64,000 nucleotides of DNA, from the NCBI RefSeq assembly GCF_042655435.1, contig NZ_JBHSMG010000001.1:186001-250000 (forward strand), given 5' to 3'. The position numbers and the translations under genes are program-made. How positions within the stretch are numbered: the stretch's first letter is position 1; the number at the start of each line of letters is the position of its first letter. Shown here piece by piece: positions 52,993 through 62,099 of the stretch. This stretch comes from Lysinimonas soli (GTDB lineage Bacteria > Actinomycetota > Actinomycetes > Actinomycetales > Microbacteriaceae). The notes under the pieces are model-generated. The model was not told the origin of the DNA and did not search any database. It was given only the letters and a program-made list of their open reading frames with translations.

Positions 52993-54306
52993 ATGACGTT
53001 GCGCACTCGCATGAGGGTCGTCCTCCCCCTCATCGCCCTCGCGGCCTCGGCCGCTCTTCTCGCCGGCTGTTCCGGCGCGAGCCCCTCTTCCGGCAGCACT
53101 GGCACCCAGACCGTCAAGTGGTGGGCGTGGAACGCCTTCAACCCGGACAAGACGGTCAAGGACTTTGAAGCGGCCAACCCGAACATCAAGATCGACTACA
53201 AGCAGTACAGCTACGACGACTACGTGACCGCGGCTCGCACGGGCCTGACCTCCAGCAGCGGCCCCGATGTCTTCCAGGTGCAGCCCGGCGACCTCGTCAC
53301 CAACCTCGGCCCGCTGGCCGTGCCACTCGACAGCTACCTGGCGAAGAACGGCGGAACCAAGAACATCAACCCCGAGGGCCTCAGCCAGCTGAAGCTCAAC
53401 GGGAAGCAGGTCGCGCTGCCCGCTTACATGAGCGCGGCCGGCCTGATCTACTACAACGACACGATCCTCAAGCAGCTCAACGTGGCCGTGCCGAAGGACT
53501 TCGGCGAGTGGAAGACGGCGTGCGCGACGATCGAGGCCGCCGGCTACGAGTGCCTCGCCCATGGCGCGAAGGACGCCTGGGTGAATACGGATGTCTACCT
53601 CTCCCTGATCAACAGCATCGACCCCGGGGCCGTCTACAAGGCGATCGCGGGGAAGGCCAAGTGGACCGACCACGCCTTCGTCCAGGCGATGCAGAGCTGG
53701 AAGGACCTCTTCACGAGCGGCATCATCCCGGCCGGCGCGACGGCTCAGGCGGAGTATCCGGATGCGTTCGGAGCCTTCCTGGAGAAGAAGGCGGCGTTCA
53801 TCGCACTGGGCACCTGGAACACTCCGGGCACCATGACCGCCACCGGAATCGCGGTCTCGCAGAAGACGGTCACGACCAAGATCGACAGCGTCTACCTGTC
53901 GGCGCCGTTCCCGGCGCCCGTCGCGGGCGACAAGCCGACCGGCCTCTTCGGGGGACCGGACAATGGATGGGCCGTCTCGGCGAAGAGCGACGCCCGTGAC
54001 GCGTCGCTCAAGTTCCTGAACTTCCTGTCGCTGGGTGACGGGCAGAAGATCCAGGCTTCAGGAGGCAACATCCCCGCCGTGCTCAACGTCGCGGTCTCGA
54101 CCAGTGATGTCGTCGACAAGTCGCAGGTCGCCGACATCGAACGCCAGCAGGCGGATCTCAAGAAGCTGATCGGCGAGCGTCAGATCCCCTATGGTGACCT
54201 GGCAACGGCACTCGGCGACGCACTATCGGCCGTCGCAGCGGGAACGTCGACGCCAGCTGATGCGATGGCACAGGTGGAGGCCGTCTCGGCTCCGCTGAGC
54301 CGCTAG
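52993..54306 (+). CDS. Sugar ABC transporter substrate-binding lipoprotein
   Basis: 437 residues. A signal peptide ends in the lipobox LLAGC, followed by a family 1 extracellular solute-binding fold: VKWWAWNAFNPDKTVKDFEA, YDDYVTAARTGL, LPAYMSAAGLIYYNDTILKQ and FGGPDNGWAVSAKS. It captures an oligosaccharide outside the cell for the two permeases downstream. AAAGGAG precedes the ATG. A stable hairpin after the stop codon (54315-54340) probably gives it higher expression than the permeases. No ATPase gene is in the operon, so a shared MsiK-like ATPase is likely. Confidence 0.9.
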   Translation: MTLRTRMRVVLPLIALAASAALLAGCSGASPSSGSTGTQTVKWWAWNAFNPDKTVKDFEAANPNIKIDYKQYSYDDYVTAARTGLTSSSGPDVFQVQPGDLVTNLGPLAVPLDSYLAKNGGTKNINPEGLSQLKLNGKQVALPAYMSAAGLIYYNDTILKQLNVAVPKDFGEWKTACATIEAAGYECLAHGAKDAWVNTDVYLSLINSIDPGAVYKAIAGKAKWTDHAFVQAMQSWKDLFTSGIIPAGATAQAEYPDAFGAFLEKKAAFIALGTWNTPGTMTATGIAVSQKTVTTKIDSVYLSAPFPAPVAGDKPTGLFGGPDNGWAVSAKSDARDASLKFLNFLSLGDGQKIQASGGNIPAVLNVAVSTSDVVDKSQVADIERQQADLKKLIGERQIPYGDLATALGDALSAVAAGTSTPADAMAQVEAVSAPLSR

Positions 54307-54314
54307 CCACCTTC

Positions 54315-54340
54315 GGGAGGGGCGCTCGGGCGCCCCTCCC
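54315..54340 (+). terminator. Strong intra-operon hairpin after the binding-protein gene
   Basis: GGGAGGGGCGC-TCGG-GCGCCCCTCCC is an 11-base perfect stem with a tetraloop, eight bases after the binding-protein stop codon and 20 before the first permease. It lacks a U-run. It could act as a partial terminator or an mRNA 3'-end stabiliser. Confidence 0.7.
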
Positions 54341-54360
54341 TCCAGCTCGAAAGCACCCCC

Positions 54361-55272
54361 ATGTCAACGATCGCCGCCACTGTCCCACCGTCCCGCCGTC
54401 GCCAGCGCCGAAGGATCGCACTCTCGTCCTACCTCTACCTGGTACCTGCGCTCATCCTGGTCGTCGGGGTCGTGCACATCGGCATCGTCGCGAACGTCGC
54501 CTACTCGACCCTGGACTGGAACGGCATCTCCCCGGACAGCACCCCGGTCGGCGGCGCCAACTACGCGAAGCTCATCAACGACCCGATCTTCTGGACGTCG
54601 CTGCGCAACACCTTCCTCTTCGCCGTCGCCACCATCGCGCTGCAGATGGCGCTCGGCTTCTCGCTCGCGGTGCTCGTGCGCACCCGTGCCGTGCTGCGCG
54701 GGCTCCTTCGCGCGCTGGCGTTCGTTCCGGTCGTGCTCGCTCCTGCGGTCGTCGCGACCTCGTTCCGCTTCCTCCTGACGCCGGACGGCAGCATCAACCA
54801 GCTGCTCTCGACGGTGACCGGGCAGGACATCCATCAGGCATGGCTGGCCGACCCGAACACGGCGCTCGGCGCGATCATCCTCATCAACGTCTGGCAGTAC
54901 ACCGGGTACAGCTTCCTGATCTACGACGCGGCCATGGGCCAGATCGACCATTCGGTGATCGAGGCGGCCCGAATCGACGGGGCGTCGACCGGCCAGCTCC
55001 TGCGACACGTCGTGGCGCCGCTGCTGTCGGGATCCCACCTCGTCCTGATCGTCCTCGGCATGATCAGCGCGCTCAAGACCTTCGACCTGGTCTATCTCAC
55101 CACCGCCGGAGGCCCGGGTACGGCGACGCAGGTGCTGACCGGCTACATCTACCGCCAGGTGATCGGCCAGTTCCATGCTGGCTACGGCGCTGCCCTGTCG
55201 GTGGTTCTCGTGGCGATCGCCCTGGTCTTCAGCGTGCTGCAAGTGCGTCTGTCATCGAGGGAGGCGAGGTAG
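54361..55272 (+). CDS. Sugar ABC transporter permease, first subunit
   Basis: 303 residues with six main membrane helices and the inner-membrane signature VIEAARIDGASTGQLLRHVV, whose EAA loop docks to the ATPase. It resembles MalF-type (UgpA-like) permeases of the carbohydrate family 1 importers. It is followed five bases later by the second permease. Confidence 0.9.
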   Translation: MSTIAATVPPSRRRQRRRIALSSYLYLVPALILVVGVVHIGIVANVAYSTLDWNGISPDSTPVGGANYAKLINDPIFWTSLRNTFLFAVATIALQMALGFSLAVLVRTRAVLRGLLRALAFVPVVLAPAVVATSFRFLLTPDGSINQLLSTVTGQDIHQAWLADPNTALGAIILINVWQYTGYSFLIYDAAMGQIDHSVIEAARIDGASTGQLLRHVVAPLLSGSHLVLIVLGMISALKTFDLVYLTTAGGPGTATQVLTGYIYRQVIGQFHAGYGAALSVVLVAIALVFSVLQVRLSSREAR

Positions 55273-55276
55273 CACC

Positions 55277-56065
55277 GTGTTCCAACATCAACGACCGTTC
55301 GGCCGTGCGATCAGCCAGATCCTGGTCGTCATCGCGCTGGCCCTGCTCGCCGCACCGCTCGCGATGATCGTGCGCAGCTCGCTCGACGGTCAAGGCCTCG
55401 AGAACTACGTCGTGGTGGTGACGACCACGCCGTTCCTGAAGTTCCTGCTGAACAGCGTCGTCATCTCCGTGGTCACCGTCGGGCTGGTGCTGATCTGCTC
55501 GATCTCCTCCGCGTATGCGGTCGCCACCCTCCGCCCCACCGGATCGCGCATCGCGATGGTGGCGATCCTGGCCGGGATGTCCCTCCCGGGCATCGCACTG
55601 GTGGTCCCGCTCTTCTACGTCATCCAGGCTCTCAACCTGCTCAACACCTACTGGGCGGTGATCGTCCCGTTGACGGCCATCTCGATTCCGTTCGGGGCGC
55701 TCGTGGCCACCAATTACATCCGTGCGCTCCCGGTCGAGTTGTACGAGGCAGCCCGCATCGACGGGGCAAGCAATTGGGCGTTCTTCGTGCGCATCCTGAT
55801 TCCGGTCGCACGCCCGATCCTCGCCGTCATCACGATCTTCACCTTCCTCGCCGCATGGAACGAGTACACGCTGCCGCTGGTCTTCATCCAGGACACCGAC
55901 CTGCAGGTGCTGACGCAGGTGCCCACTTACTTCCAGAGCCAGAGACTGGTCGACACTCCGAAGATCTTCGCCGCGAGCGTGCTGATCAGCCTGCCCATCG
56001 TGCTGGCTTACGTGCTCATGCAACGACTGTTCCGGCAGGGCATGTCGGCCGGCGCCGTCAAATAG
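55277..56065 (+). CDS. Sugar ABC transporter permease, second subunit
   Basis: 262 residues, MalG-type permease with about six helices and the EAA loop VELYEAARIDGASNWAFFVR. The GTG at 55277 is preceded by GCGAGG at eight bases; the frame is open further upstream but overlaps the first permease out of phase. It pairs with the first permease to form the import channel. Confidence 0.88.
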   Translation: MFQHQRPFGRAISQILVVIALALLAAPLAMIVRSSLDGQGLENYVVVVTTTPFLKFLLNSVVISVVTVGLVLICSISSAYAVATLRPTGSRIAMVAILAGMSLPGIALVVPLFYVIQALNLLNTYWAVIVPLTAISIPFGALVATNYIRALPVELYEAARIDGASNWAFFVRILIPVARPILAVITIFTFLAAWNEYTLPLVFIQDTDLQVLTQVPTYFQSQRLVDTPKIFAASVLISLPIVLAYVLMQRLFRQGMSAGAVK

Positions 56066-56082
56066 CCATCACCTGGAGACCC

Positions 56083-57273
56083 ATGCCCCGCCCCACGATC
56101 CTCGCCTACTACTTCCCCGACTGGCACAGCGACCCTCGGAACACGGCGTGGTTCGGCGACGGCTGGGACGAGTGGAAGCTCTTGGATGCTGCTCGGCCGA
56201 GATTCGTCGGGCACCGCCAACCGCGTGTGCCGGCCTCCGGTCATGTCGACGAATCCGATCCTGCTGTCGCTGCGGCGGAGATCGAGCTCGCCGCGAGCCA
56301 CGGCGTCGATGGATTCCTCGTGGACTATTACTGGTACGACGACGGCCCGTACCTCTCCGGTGCGCTCGACAACGGACTGCTCAAAGCCCCGAATCGGGAC
56401 AAGGTCACCTTCGCCCTCATGTGGGCGAACCACGAGCTGGTCGACATCTTCCCGTATACGGATCCCGCAGACTCTCGAGCCCGTCGCCTGAAGGACGGCG
56501 CGATCAGCCGACCGGTGTTCGAGCAGATGGTCGAGCACATCGTCGAGGCGTACTTCCGCCAGCCCCACTATCTGACCGTCGACGGCAAGCCCTGGTTCTC
56601 GCTGTACGAGATCGGCAACTTCATCGCGGGGATGGGAGGGGTGCGCGAGGCACGCGAGGCGCTCGACTGGTTCCGGAACCGGGTCGTCGAGGCAGGCTTT
56701 CCCGGGCTGCACCTCGACGCGGTCGTCTGGGGATTCGGCGTGCTGCCCACCGCGGTCGCGGTCGACGACCCGGCGACCCTGGTCACGACCCTGGGATTCG
56801 ACTCGGCCACGTCCTACGTCTGGATCCATCACGCCGATCTGCAGAGCTTCGGGTTCCCCCGGGGGGACGCCGGGCAGTTGCGGGAGGAGGCGTTCGCCGA
56901 CTACGAGCGGCTGGCGAAGACCCTCCCGGTGCCCTTCCACCCCAACGTCACGGTCGGCTGGGACTCGACCCCCCGCATCTCGCAGGATGTGCCATTCGTC
57001 CGGGGGCAGTATCCGTTCCTCCCGGTCTTCGATCAGACGCCCGCGGAGTTCGCGGCGGCGCTGCGCCGCGCGGCGACGTTCATCGACGACCATCCGACCG
57101 AGCATCCGATGATCACGATCAACGCGTGGAACGAATGGACGGAAGGATCGGCTCTGCTGCCCGACGTGGCCAACGGCCTCGGCTTTCTCGAAGCGCTCCG
57201 AGCCGAGTTCGGCGTCCGCGCCGAGCGCCTCGCCATGCTCGGCGTGGACGGCGAAACAGGGGAGACCGAATGA
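56083..57273 (+). CDS. GH99-like / WbsX-type glycoside hydrolase
   Basis: 396 residues, cytoplasmic (no signal peptide). ILAYYFPDWHSDPRN at the N-terminus, HGVDGFLVDYYWYDDGP, MWANHELVD, YLTVDGKPWFSLYEIGNF and the terminal ITINAWNEWTEGSALLPD are the pattern of GH99-like/WbsX proteins, in which the NEWTEG segment is diagnostic. Placed after the importer, it probably cleaves the imported oligosaccharide. GGAG lies six bases before the ATG. Its stop overlaps the next start (ATGA). Confidence 0.8.
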   Translation: MPRPTILAYYFPDWHSDPRNTAWFGDGWDEWKLLDAARPRFVGHRQPRVPASGHVDESDPAVAAAEIELAASHGVDGFLVDYYWYDDGPYLSGALDNGLLKAPNRDKVTFALMWANHELVDIFPYTDPADSRARRLKDGAISRPVFEQMVEHIVEAYFRQPHYLTVDGKPWFSLYEIGNFIAGMGGVREAREALDWFRNRVVEAGFPGLHLDAVVWGFGVLPTAVAVDDPATLVTTLGFDSATSYVWIHHADLQSFGFPRGDAGQLREEAFADYERLAKTLPVPFHPNVTVGWDSTPRISQDVPFVRGQYPFLPVFDQTPAEFAAALRRAATFIDDHPTEHPMITINAWNEWTEGSALLPDVANGLGFLEALRAEFGVRAERLAMLGVDGETGETE

Positions 57274-58886
57274 GTGCGATGCGGCCGGCCGTGGCGGTGC
57301 AGCAGTGGAATCGGGTGGAGCTCGGGCTCGAGAGCTCGCGGCGGTACCCGCACCCCGATACGGACGTCGCCATCCACGCGGTCTTCACCGGGCCGAGCGG
57401 CCGCACGATCGCGCTCCCCGGTTTCTGGGACGGCGGTGACGACTGGAAGGTGCGCTTCGCGCCCACCGAGCTCGGCCGGTGGAGCTACCGCGTGGAGGCG
57501 ACCGACGAGACCAACCCGGGCCTGAACGAGGTGACGGGCCTCATCGACGTCACCCCGTACACGGGAGACCTCGACATCTACCAGCACGGCTTCGTCCGCG
57601 TCTCCGCGAACCGCCGCGCCTTCGAGTACGCCGACGGCACGCCGTTCTTCTGGCTCGCCAACACCCATTGGCAGGCCCCGAACTACGAGCGCCTGCACGA
57701 GTGCAACAACCCCTACGAGCCATGCGACAGCCAGTTCCGCTGCTCGGCCGACAACGACCGGGCGCGGGGGTTCTCGGTCTATCAGACCTATCCGGATGCC
57801 GCCATGAACGACGGCGGCGGCAACGTCTCGCAGGTGGACTGGTGGACGACGAAATACACCCACCTGAATCCGCGTGCGTTCGCCGAGCAGTTCGACGTCA
57901 TGATGGACTACCTCGCCGACCAGGGCACCGTCATCGCGCTCGGCATGGGGGTGCACACCCAGACCGGTCAGATCGGTCCCGCCGCCCTCACGCACTTCGC
58001 CCGATACGTGACGGCTCGGTATGCCGCGCACCCGGTGGTCTGGATCACCGGGCAGGAGGTGGACATCGAGAACGAGCACGGCAAGCTCTCGACATGGAAG
58101 GCGGTCGCCGAGACGATCGCCGCGAACGACGGCTACCGCCATCCGCTCGGAGCCCACATGTACACCGAGGGGGAGCCGAAGACCTTCGGCGAGGAGCCCT
58201 GGCACGACTGGTTCCCGACCCAGGGTGGGCACGAGTCCATCCGCACCCAGGCGCACTACAAGTCGTACTGGGACTTCTCGCCGACCAAGCCCTACCTCGA
58301 GACCGAGGCGAATTACGAGGGGATCTGGACCGTCCCCGACGCCGCGCCCCGGCAGTCGGCCTGGAAGGCCCTCCAGAGCGGCAGCTACGGCTACAGCTAC
58401 GGCGTCGCCGGCGTGTGGGCGATGAAGTGGGACTACGACGTGCCCGGCTGGGACAGCTTTCAGAACGGGACCCCGTGGTTCGACGGCCTTCGCCGACCCG
58501 GTGGGGCGCAGATGACGATCCTCAAGGAGTTCTACGAGAGCCTCGGCGACTGGCAGCGCCTGGTGCCACGATTCGGCGACCCGGCCTACGCGGTCTTCGA
58601 CCGCCCGGAGCAGTCCGTGCTGTCGACCGACGGCAACACGAGGTACGTCGTCTACTTCTACGATGCCGAGCGGACGACCGGTGCGCTCGCGGGCATGGAC
58701 GACGCGCAGAGCTACCGCGCGGAATGGCTGGACCCGCGAACCGGTGGCCGCATCCTCATCTCCGAGACGATCACCCCGGTCGCCGGCGCCTGGCAGATCC
58801 CCGACAAGCCGGATGCCGATGACTGGGTGCTCCACGTCACGTATTCGGCCTTCCGCCCCGCCGTGCTCTCTGCTACGGTGAAATAG
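57270..58886 (+). CDS. DUF5060/DUF4038 family glycoside hydrolase
   Basis: 538 residues, cytoplasmic. The N-terminal DUF5060 domain (about 10-95) contains VQQWNRVELGLESSRRYPHP, FWDGGDDWKVRFAPTELGRW and HGFVRVSANRRAFEYADGTP. It leads into a DUF4038-type TIM barrel (WLANTHWQAPNYERL, VWITGQEVDIENEHG, YLETEANYEG) and a C-terminal beta domain (VVYFYDAERTTGAL, AEWLDPRTGG). Relatives act on plant-type side-chain sugars such as apiose or arabinose, but the substrate here is not determined. It is translationally coupled to the WbsX-like gene. The stop codon is inside operator C. Confidence 0.83.
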   Translation: MSAMRPAVAVQQWNRVELGLESSRRYPHPDTDVAIHAVFTGPSGRTIALPGFWDGGDDWKVRFAPTELGRWSYRVEATDETNPGLNEVTGLIDVTPYTGDLDIYQHGFVRVSANRRAFEYADGTPFFWLANTHWQAPNYERLHECNNPYEPCDSQFRCSADNDRARGFSVYQTYPDAAMNDGGGNVSQVDWWTTKYTHLNPRAFAEQFDVMMDYLADQGTVIALGMGVHTQTGQIGPAALTHFARYVTARYAAHPVVWITGQEVDIENEHGKLSTWKAVAETIAANDGYRHPLGAHMYTEGEPKTFGEEPWHDWFPTQGGHESIRTQAHYKSYWDFSPTKPYLETEANYEGIWTVPDAAPRQSAWKALQSGSYGYSYGVAGVWAMKWDYDVPGWDSFQNGTPWFDGLRRPGGAQMTILKEFYESLGDWQRLVPRFGDPAYAVFDRPEQSVLSTDGNTRYVVYFYDAERTTGALAGMDDAQSYRAEWLDPRTGGRILISETITPVAGAWQIPDKPDADDWVLHVTYSAFRPAVLSATVK

Positions 58887-58892
58887 TTCACC
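58877..58892. promoter_or_regulatory. Predicted LacI-family operator C (beta-helix gene)
   Basis: GGTGAA-ATAG-TTCACC is a perfect 6+4+6 inverted repeat overlapping the stop codon of the DUF4038 gene and lying 35 bases before the beta-helix gene. It matches operators A and B. A weak promoter (TTCCGC at 58851, TACGGT at 58874) may overlap it. Confidence 0.65.
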
Positions 58893-58926
58893 TGATGTCC
58901 GTCACGACTCAATGTGGAGTTGAAGA

Positions 58927-61494
58927 ATGACGCAACAGCCAGGTCCATTTCGCCGCACCATCCGACTCGGAGCGGCCGCGCTCCTCGCGATCGCCATCGC
59001 GATTCCGCTCTCGCTGGTCACCGCCGGCTGGGAGGCCGGCCCCGCGAGAGCGGACACCGTCGTCGGCAACGATGACGACCCGCAGATCGCCTACTCGGGA
59101 TGGACGCACACCCCGAAGGCCGGCTACTACCGCGCAGACGCCCACTACAGCTCCACCGCCGGCGCGACCGCGACGGTCGGGTTCTTCGGCACCTCGATCA
59201 GCTGGATCGGCGGTCGCGCCAGCGACCACGGCCGCGCCGACGTCGCGATCTGCGACGCGAGCGGCGGCGCATGCGGCACTGTGACGACCGTCGATACCTT
59301 CTCGGCGACCGCCCAGGCGCAGCAGACGCTCTTCACCGCATCCGGCCTCGCCAGCGGCGCCCACACGATGAAGATCACGGTGCGATCGGACAGCAGCGGC
59401 AGCGGCCACTTCACCGACCTGGACGGCTTCACGTTGGTGACCCCGGCCCTGACGGGCACCCACTACATCGACAACGGGACCGGATGCTCGAATGCGGGCG
59501 CGGGATCGACCACGGCAGCTCCGTGGTGCGATTTCACGAATCTGAAGGGACGATCGTTCGCGGCCGGATCGCAGATCCTCCTCAAGCGCGGCGACACCTT
59601 CGGCGCGGGGCTCGGGCGGCTGTACGGGATCGGGACGGCGAGCTCGCCGATCATCCTCGGCGCCTACGGCACCGGCGCCCGCCCGCGGATCATCGGAGAC
59701 GCCTCGGCCTCCTCGCGAGGGGTGTGGATCGAGGACGCCAGCTACTGGCAGGTGCAGAGCCTGGAGATCGGCAGCGTCGGCGCGGGACTGGTGTTCTGGT
59801 ACAGCTCGAACGGGCATCAGGGCCTCGTGGTCGACGACCTCTACACGCACGACGTCACGGGCGTGTTCGCGGGATCCCCCGCTCAGTCCGATCTGCCCGG
59901 CATGTACCACTCTGCGGGACTCCTGATCACGGGCAACGTGCCGGTCACCGCGAGTGCGACGGCGGTGGATGGCGTGGCGGTCAGCAACATCGAGGGCTAC
60001 GCGGACAACGACGACTTCGACATCTCCGGATTCAACGCCAACAGCGGCGGCCAGCAGGGATTCCTGAGCACCGATCTGGGCAACCACAGTGTCGCCGACG
60101 TCAGCCTCACCAACGCCTACTTCCACACGGCGCTCTCGGGCGAGAACTTCGACAACATGCACAACCTGACCATCACCGGGATGCGGCTGAGCGACACCGG
60201 GCACGGCGGCAACACCTCGGGCACCACGGCGTTGTTCTTCTGGTCCACCTCGAATGCCAACGTGACGAACAGCATCCTGGATGGGGAGGTCAGCACGGGC
60301 TCGCCCGACCAGACGGAGTCCGACCTCGAGGCGTTCGACGACAACATCCACTACCGGGGCGACTACTTCGGGCACAGCGCAGGGCCGGCGCTCGAGGTCC
60401 TCGAGATCAACGGATACACCGGCAACTTCCAGAGCAACCACGAGGTGTCGAGCAGCCTGTTCGATTCACCTGGCGGATCGGACCTGATCCAGGTCGGCGC
60501 CACGGCCGGTTTCAGCGGCTCAGCGTTCGACAACCTCTCGGTGCCTACGACGACCGCCTTCCAGCAAGGCGACTTCTCGGGGTGGACCTCGAGCAACAAC
60601 ACCCGGGCCGCGGTCGCAAGCTCCTACAACGCGGGCCGGGACTTCTCCGCGACGCAGGGCGCGTCGGGCTGGCGCGAGCAGTACTACACGCCGGCAGGCG
60701 GGTGGCTCGACATCACTCCCTACGATTCCGCGAACCAGCGCTGGGGGAGCAACGGCTACGTCGCGCGACTGCTGCTGACCCCCGATTCCTGCGGCTCGTG
60801 CGTGATCGCCCGTGCCTGGACCGCCCCGTCGGCCGGAACCGTCGCCCTCCGGGGGCAGGTGGTGAAGGCTGCTGCGGGTGGAGATGGGATCACCGCCCGC
60901 ATCACCAAGAACGGCACCCAGATCTGGCCGGTCAGCGGTGGGAGCAAGGTCATCGCGGCCGGGGACACCACCGGATTCACGACCAACGTGAACACCACGG
61001 TCTCGGCCGGCGATGTCATCCGGTTCGAGGTCACCAACGGGGGCGCGAGCAGCTCGACCGCCGACCTCACCGGGTGGTCGCCGTCGATCGCCTACGTCGA
61101 CCCGACCCTCATCAACGACGACTCATCCGGGGTCTCCTACTCGGCGGGCTGGCCGTCCACCGCGAAGTCGGGGTACTTCTGGGGCGACGCCCACTACAGC
61201 TCCACCACGGGGTCGACATCGACGCTGGCATTCTCGGGCACGGGGGTGTCGTGGATCGGGGGCACGGCTCCCGACCATGGCCGGGCCGACGTGCAGATCT
61301 GCGATTCGGCCGGGACGAGCTGCGGCACGGCGACTCTGGTGGACTCGTATTCCGCGAGCGCACTGGCCCAGCAGACGCTCTACTCGGCGAGCGGGCTGGC
61401 AGCGGGCACTCACACCCTGAAGATCACCGTGCGCTCGGACTCCAGCAGCACCGGTCACTACACGGATGTCGACCGGTTCATCGTCACACCCTGA
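58927..61494 (+). CDS. Large secreted right-handed beta-helix protein with duplicated terminal modules
   Basis: 855 residues. A signal peptide ends near residue 40 (AGPARA). Residues about 41-170 and about 729-855 are two copies of one beta-sandwich-like module: AHYSSTAGATATVGFFGTSI against AHYSSTTGSTSTLAFSGTGV, both with DHGRADV, AQQTL, ASGL and ITVRSDSS. Between them is a right-handed beta-helix (about 185-560; AAPWCDFTNLKGRSFAAGSQ, ILLKRGDTFG) as in polysaccharide lyases, then a further module of about 150 residues. It probably binds and cuts an extracellular glycan that the ABC importer takes up. It has its own LacI-type operator. No catalytic residues could be assigned. Confidence 0.78.
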   Translation: MTQQPGPFRRTIRLGAAALLAIAIAIPLSLVTAGWEAGPARADTVVGNDDDPQIAYSGWTHTPKAGYYRADAHYSSTAGATATVGFFGTSISWIGGRASDHGRADVAICDASGGACGTVTTVDTFSATAQAQQTLFTASGLASGAHTMKITVRSDSSGSGHFTDLDGFTLVTPALTGTHYIDNGTGCSNAGAGSTTAAPWCDFTNLKGRSFAAGSQILLKRGDTFGAGLGRLYGIGTASSPIILGAYGTGARPRIIGDASASSRGVWIEDASYWQVQSLEIGSVGAGLVFWYSSNGHQGLVVDDLYTHDVTGVFAGSPAQSDLPGMYHSAGLLITGNVPVTASATAVDGVAVSNIEGYADNDDFDISGFNANSGGQQGFLSTDLGNHSVADVSLTNAYFHTALSGENFDNMHNLTITGMRLSDTGHGGNTSGTTALFFWSTSNANVTNSILDGEVSTGSPDQTESDLEAFDDNIHYRGDYFGHSAGPALEVLEINGYTGNFQSNHEVSSSLFDSPGGSDLIQVGATAGFSGSAFDNLSVPTTTAFQQGDFSGWTSSNNTRAAVASSYNAGRDFSATQGASGWREQYYTPAGGWLDITPYDSANQRWGSNGYVARLLLTPDSCGSCVIARAWTAPSAGTVALRGQVVKAAAGGDGITARITKNGTQIWPVSGGSKVIAAGDTTGFTTNVNTTVSAGDVIRFEVTNGGASSSTADLTGWSPSIAYVDPTLINDDSSGVSYSAGWPSTAKSGYFWGDAHYSSTTGSTSTLAFSGTGVSWIGGTAPDHGRADVQICDSAGTSCGTATLVDSYSASALAQQTLYSASGLAAGTHTLKITVRSDSSSTGHYTDVDRFIVTP

Positions 61495-61533
61495 GCGTCG
61501 CGACCGGAGTGACGGACGGGATCGCGACCGAGG

Positions 61534-61562
61534 ACGGGGGCGGGGGATCAACCCGCCCCCGT
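61534..61562. terminator. Strong hairpin, bidirectional terminator candidate
   Basis: ACGGGGGCGGG-GGATCAA-CCCGCCCCCGT forms an 11-base perfect GC stem with a seven-base loop. It lies between the beta-helix gene and the convergent DUF4260 gene and probably ends both transcripts. Confidence 0.75.
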
Positions 61563-61606
61563 CGTTCGGTGTCTCGCCCGCCCTCGACGACTCGTCCGCT
61601 CGAACC

Positions 61607-61999
61607 CTACGCCAGGGGCCGCGGGCCCTGGCCCAACGCTCGGTCGGCGGCCACATGGAAGAACCAGCAGCCGGCGACGAAGGCGAGCGGCCACATCGTG
61701 AGCCCGAAAAGCAGGAGCAGCCCGTAGAGGGCCAGCAGCACCGCCGGCACCGCGTAATTGTGCACGCTGTTGTAGACGATGGCACCTACCCGGTTGCCGG
61801 CGACGAAGCCGACCATCGACAGGTCGAACAGGATGAAGAGGGCGAGCAGCCACCACCAGGCGAATCCGAGGAGGAGGAACAGCACCACCGAGGCCGCTGC
61901 GATCGCTCCCCCCTCGAGTCGCTCGAGCAGGGTGACCGGCCTCTTGGGCGGTTCCGATCTGCCGTGCGGGCTGGTGTTCCTCAGCGCAGCATTCGTCAT
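61607..61999 (-). CDS. DUF4260 family small membrane protein
   Basis: 130 residues. After a polar N-terminus come about four membrane helices with LLERLEGGAIAAASVVLFLL, ILFDLSMVGFVAGNRVGA and VYNSVHNYAVPAVLLA, and a final FHVAADRALGQG, as in DUF4260 proteins. The function is unknown. The ATG at 61999 has AAAGG about seven bases upstream; an earlier start at 62095 adds a polar extension without support. Confidence 0.8.
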   Translation of the reverse strand: MTNAALRNTSPHGRSEPPKRPVTLLERLEGGAIAAASVVLFLLLGFAWWWLLALFILFDLSMVGFVAGNRVGAIVYNSVHNYAVPAVLLALYGLLLLFGLTMWPLAFVAGCWFFHVAADRALGQGPRPLA

Positions 62000-62099
62000 T
62001 TCACAGCCTTTGTCGGTGTTGGAGGACATCCGAATCGGAGGGGACCCATGGACATCATCCCCCGGCCAGCGGCACGATCCGGATGACGTCGGCACACGG

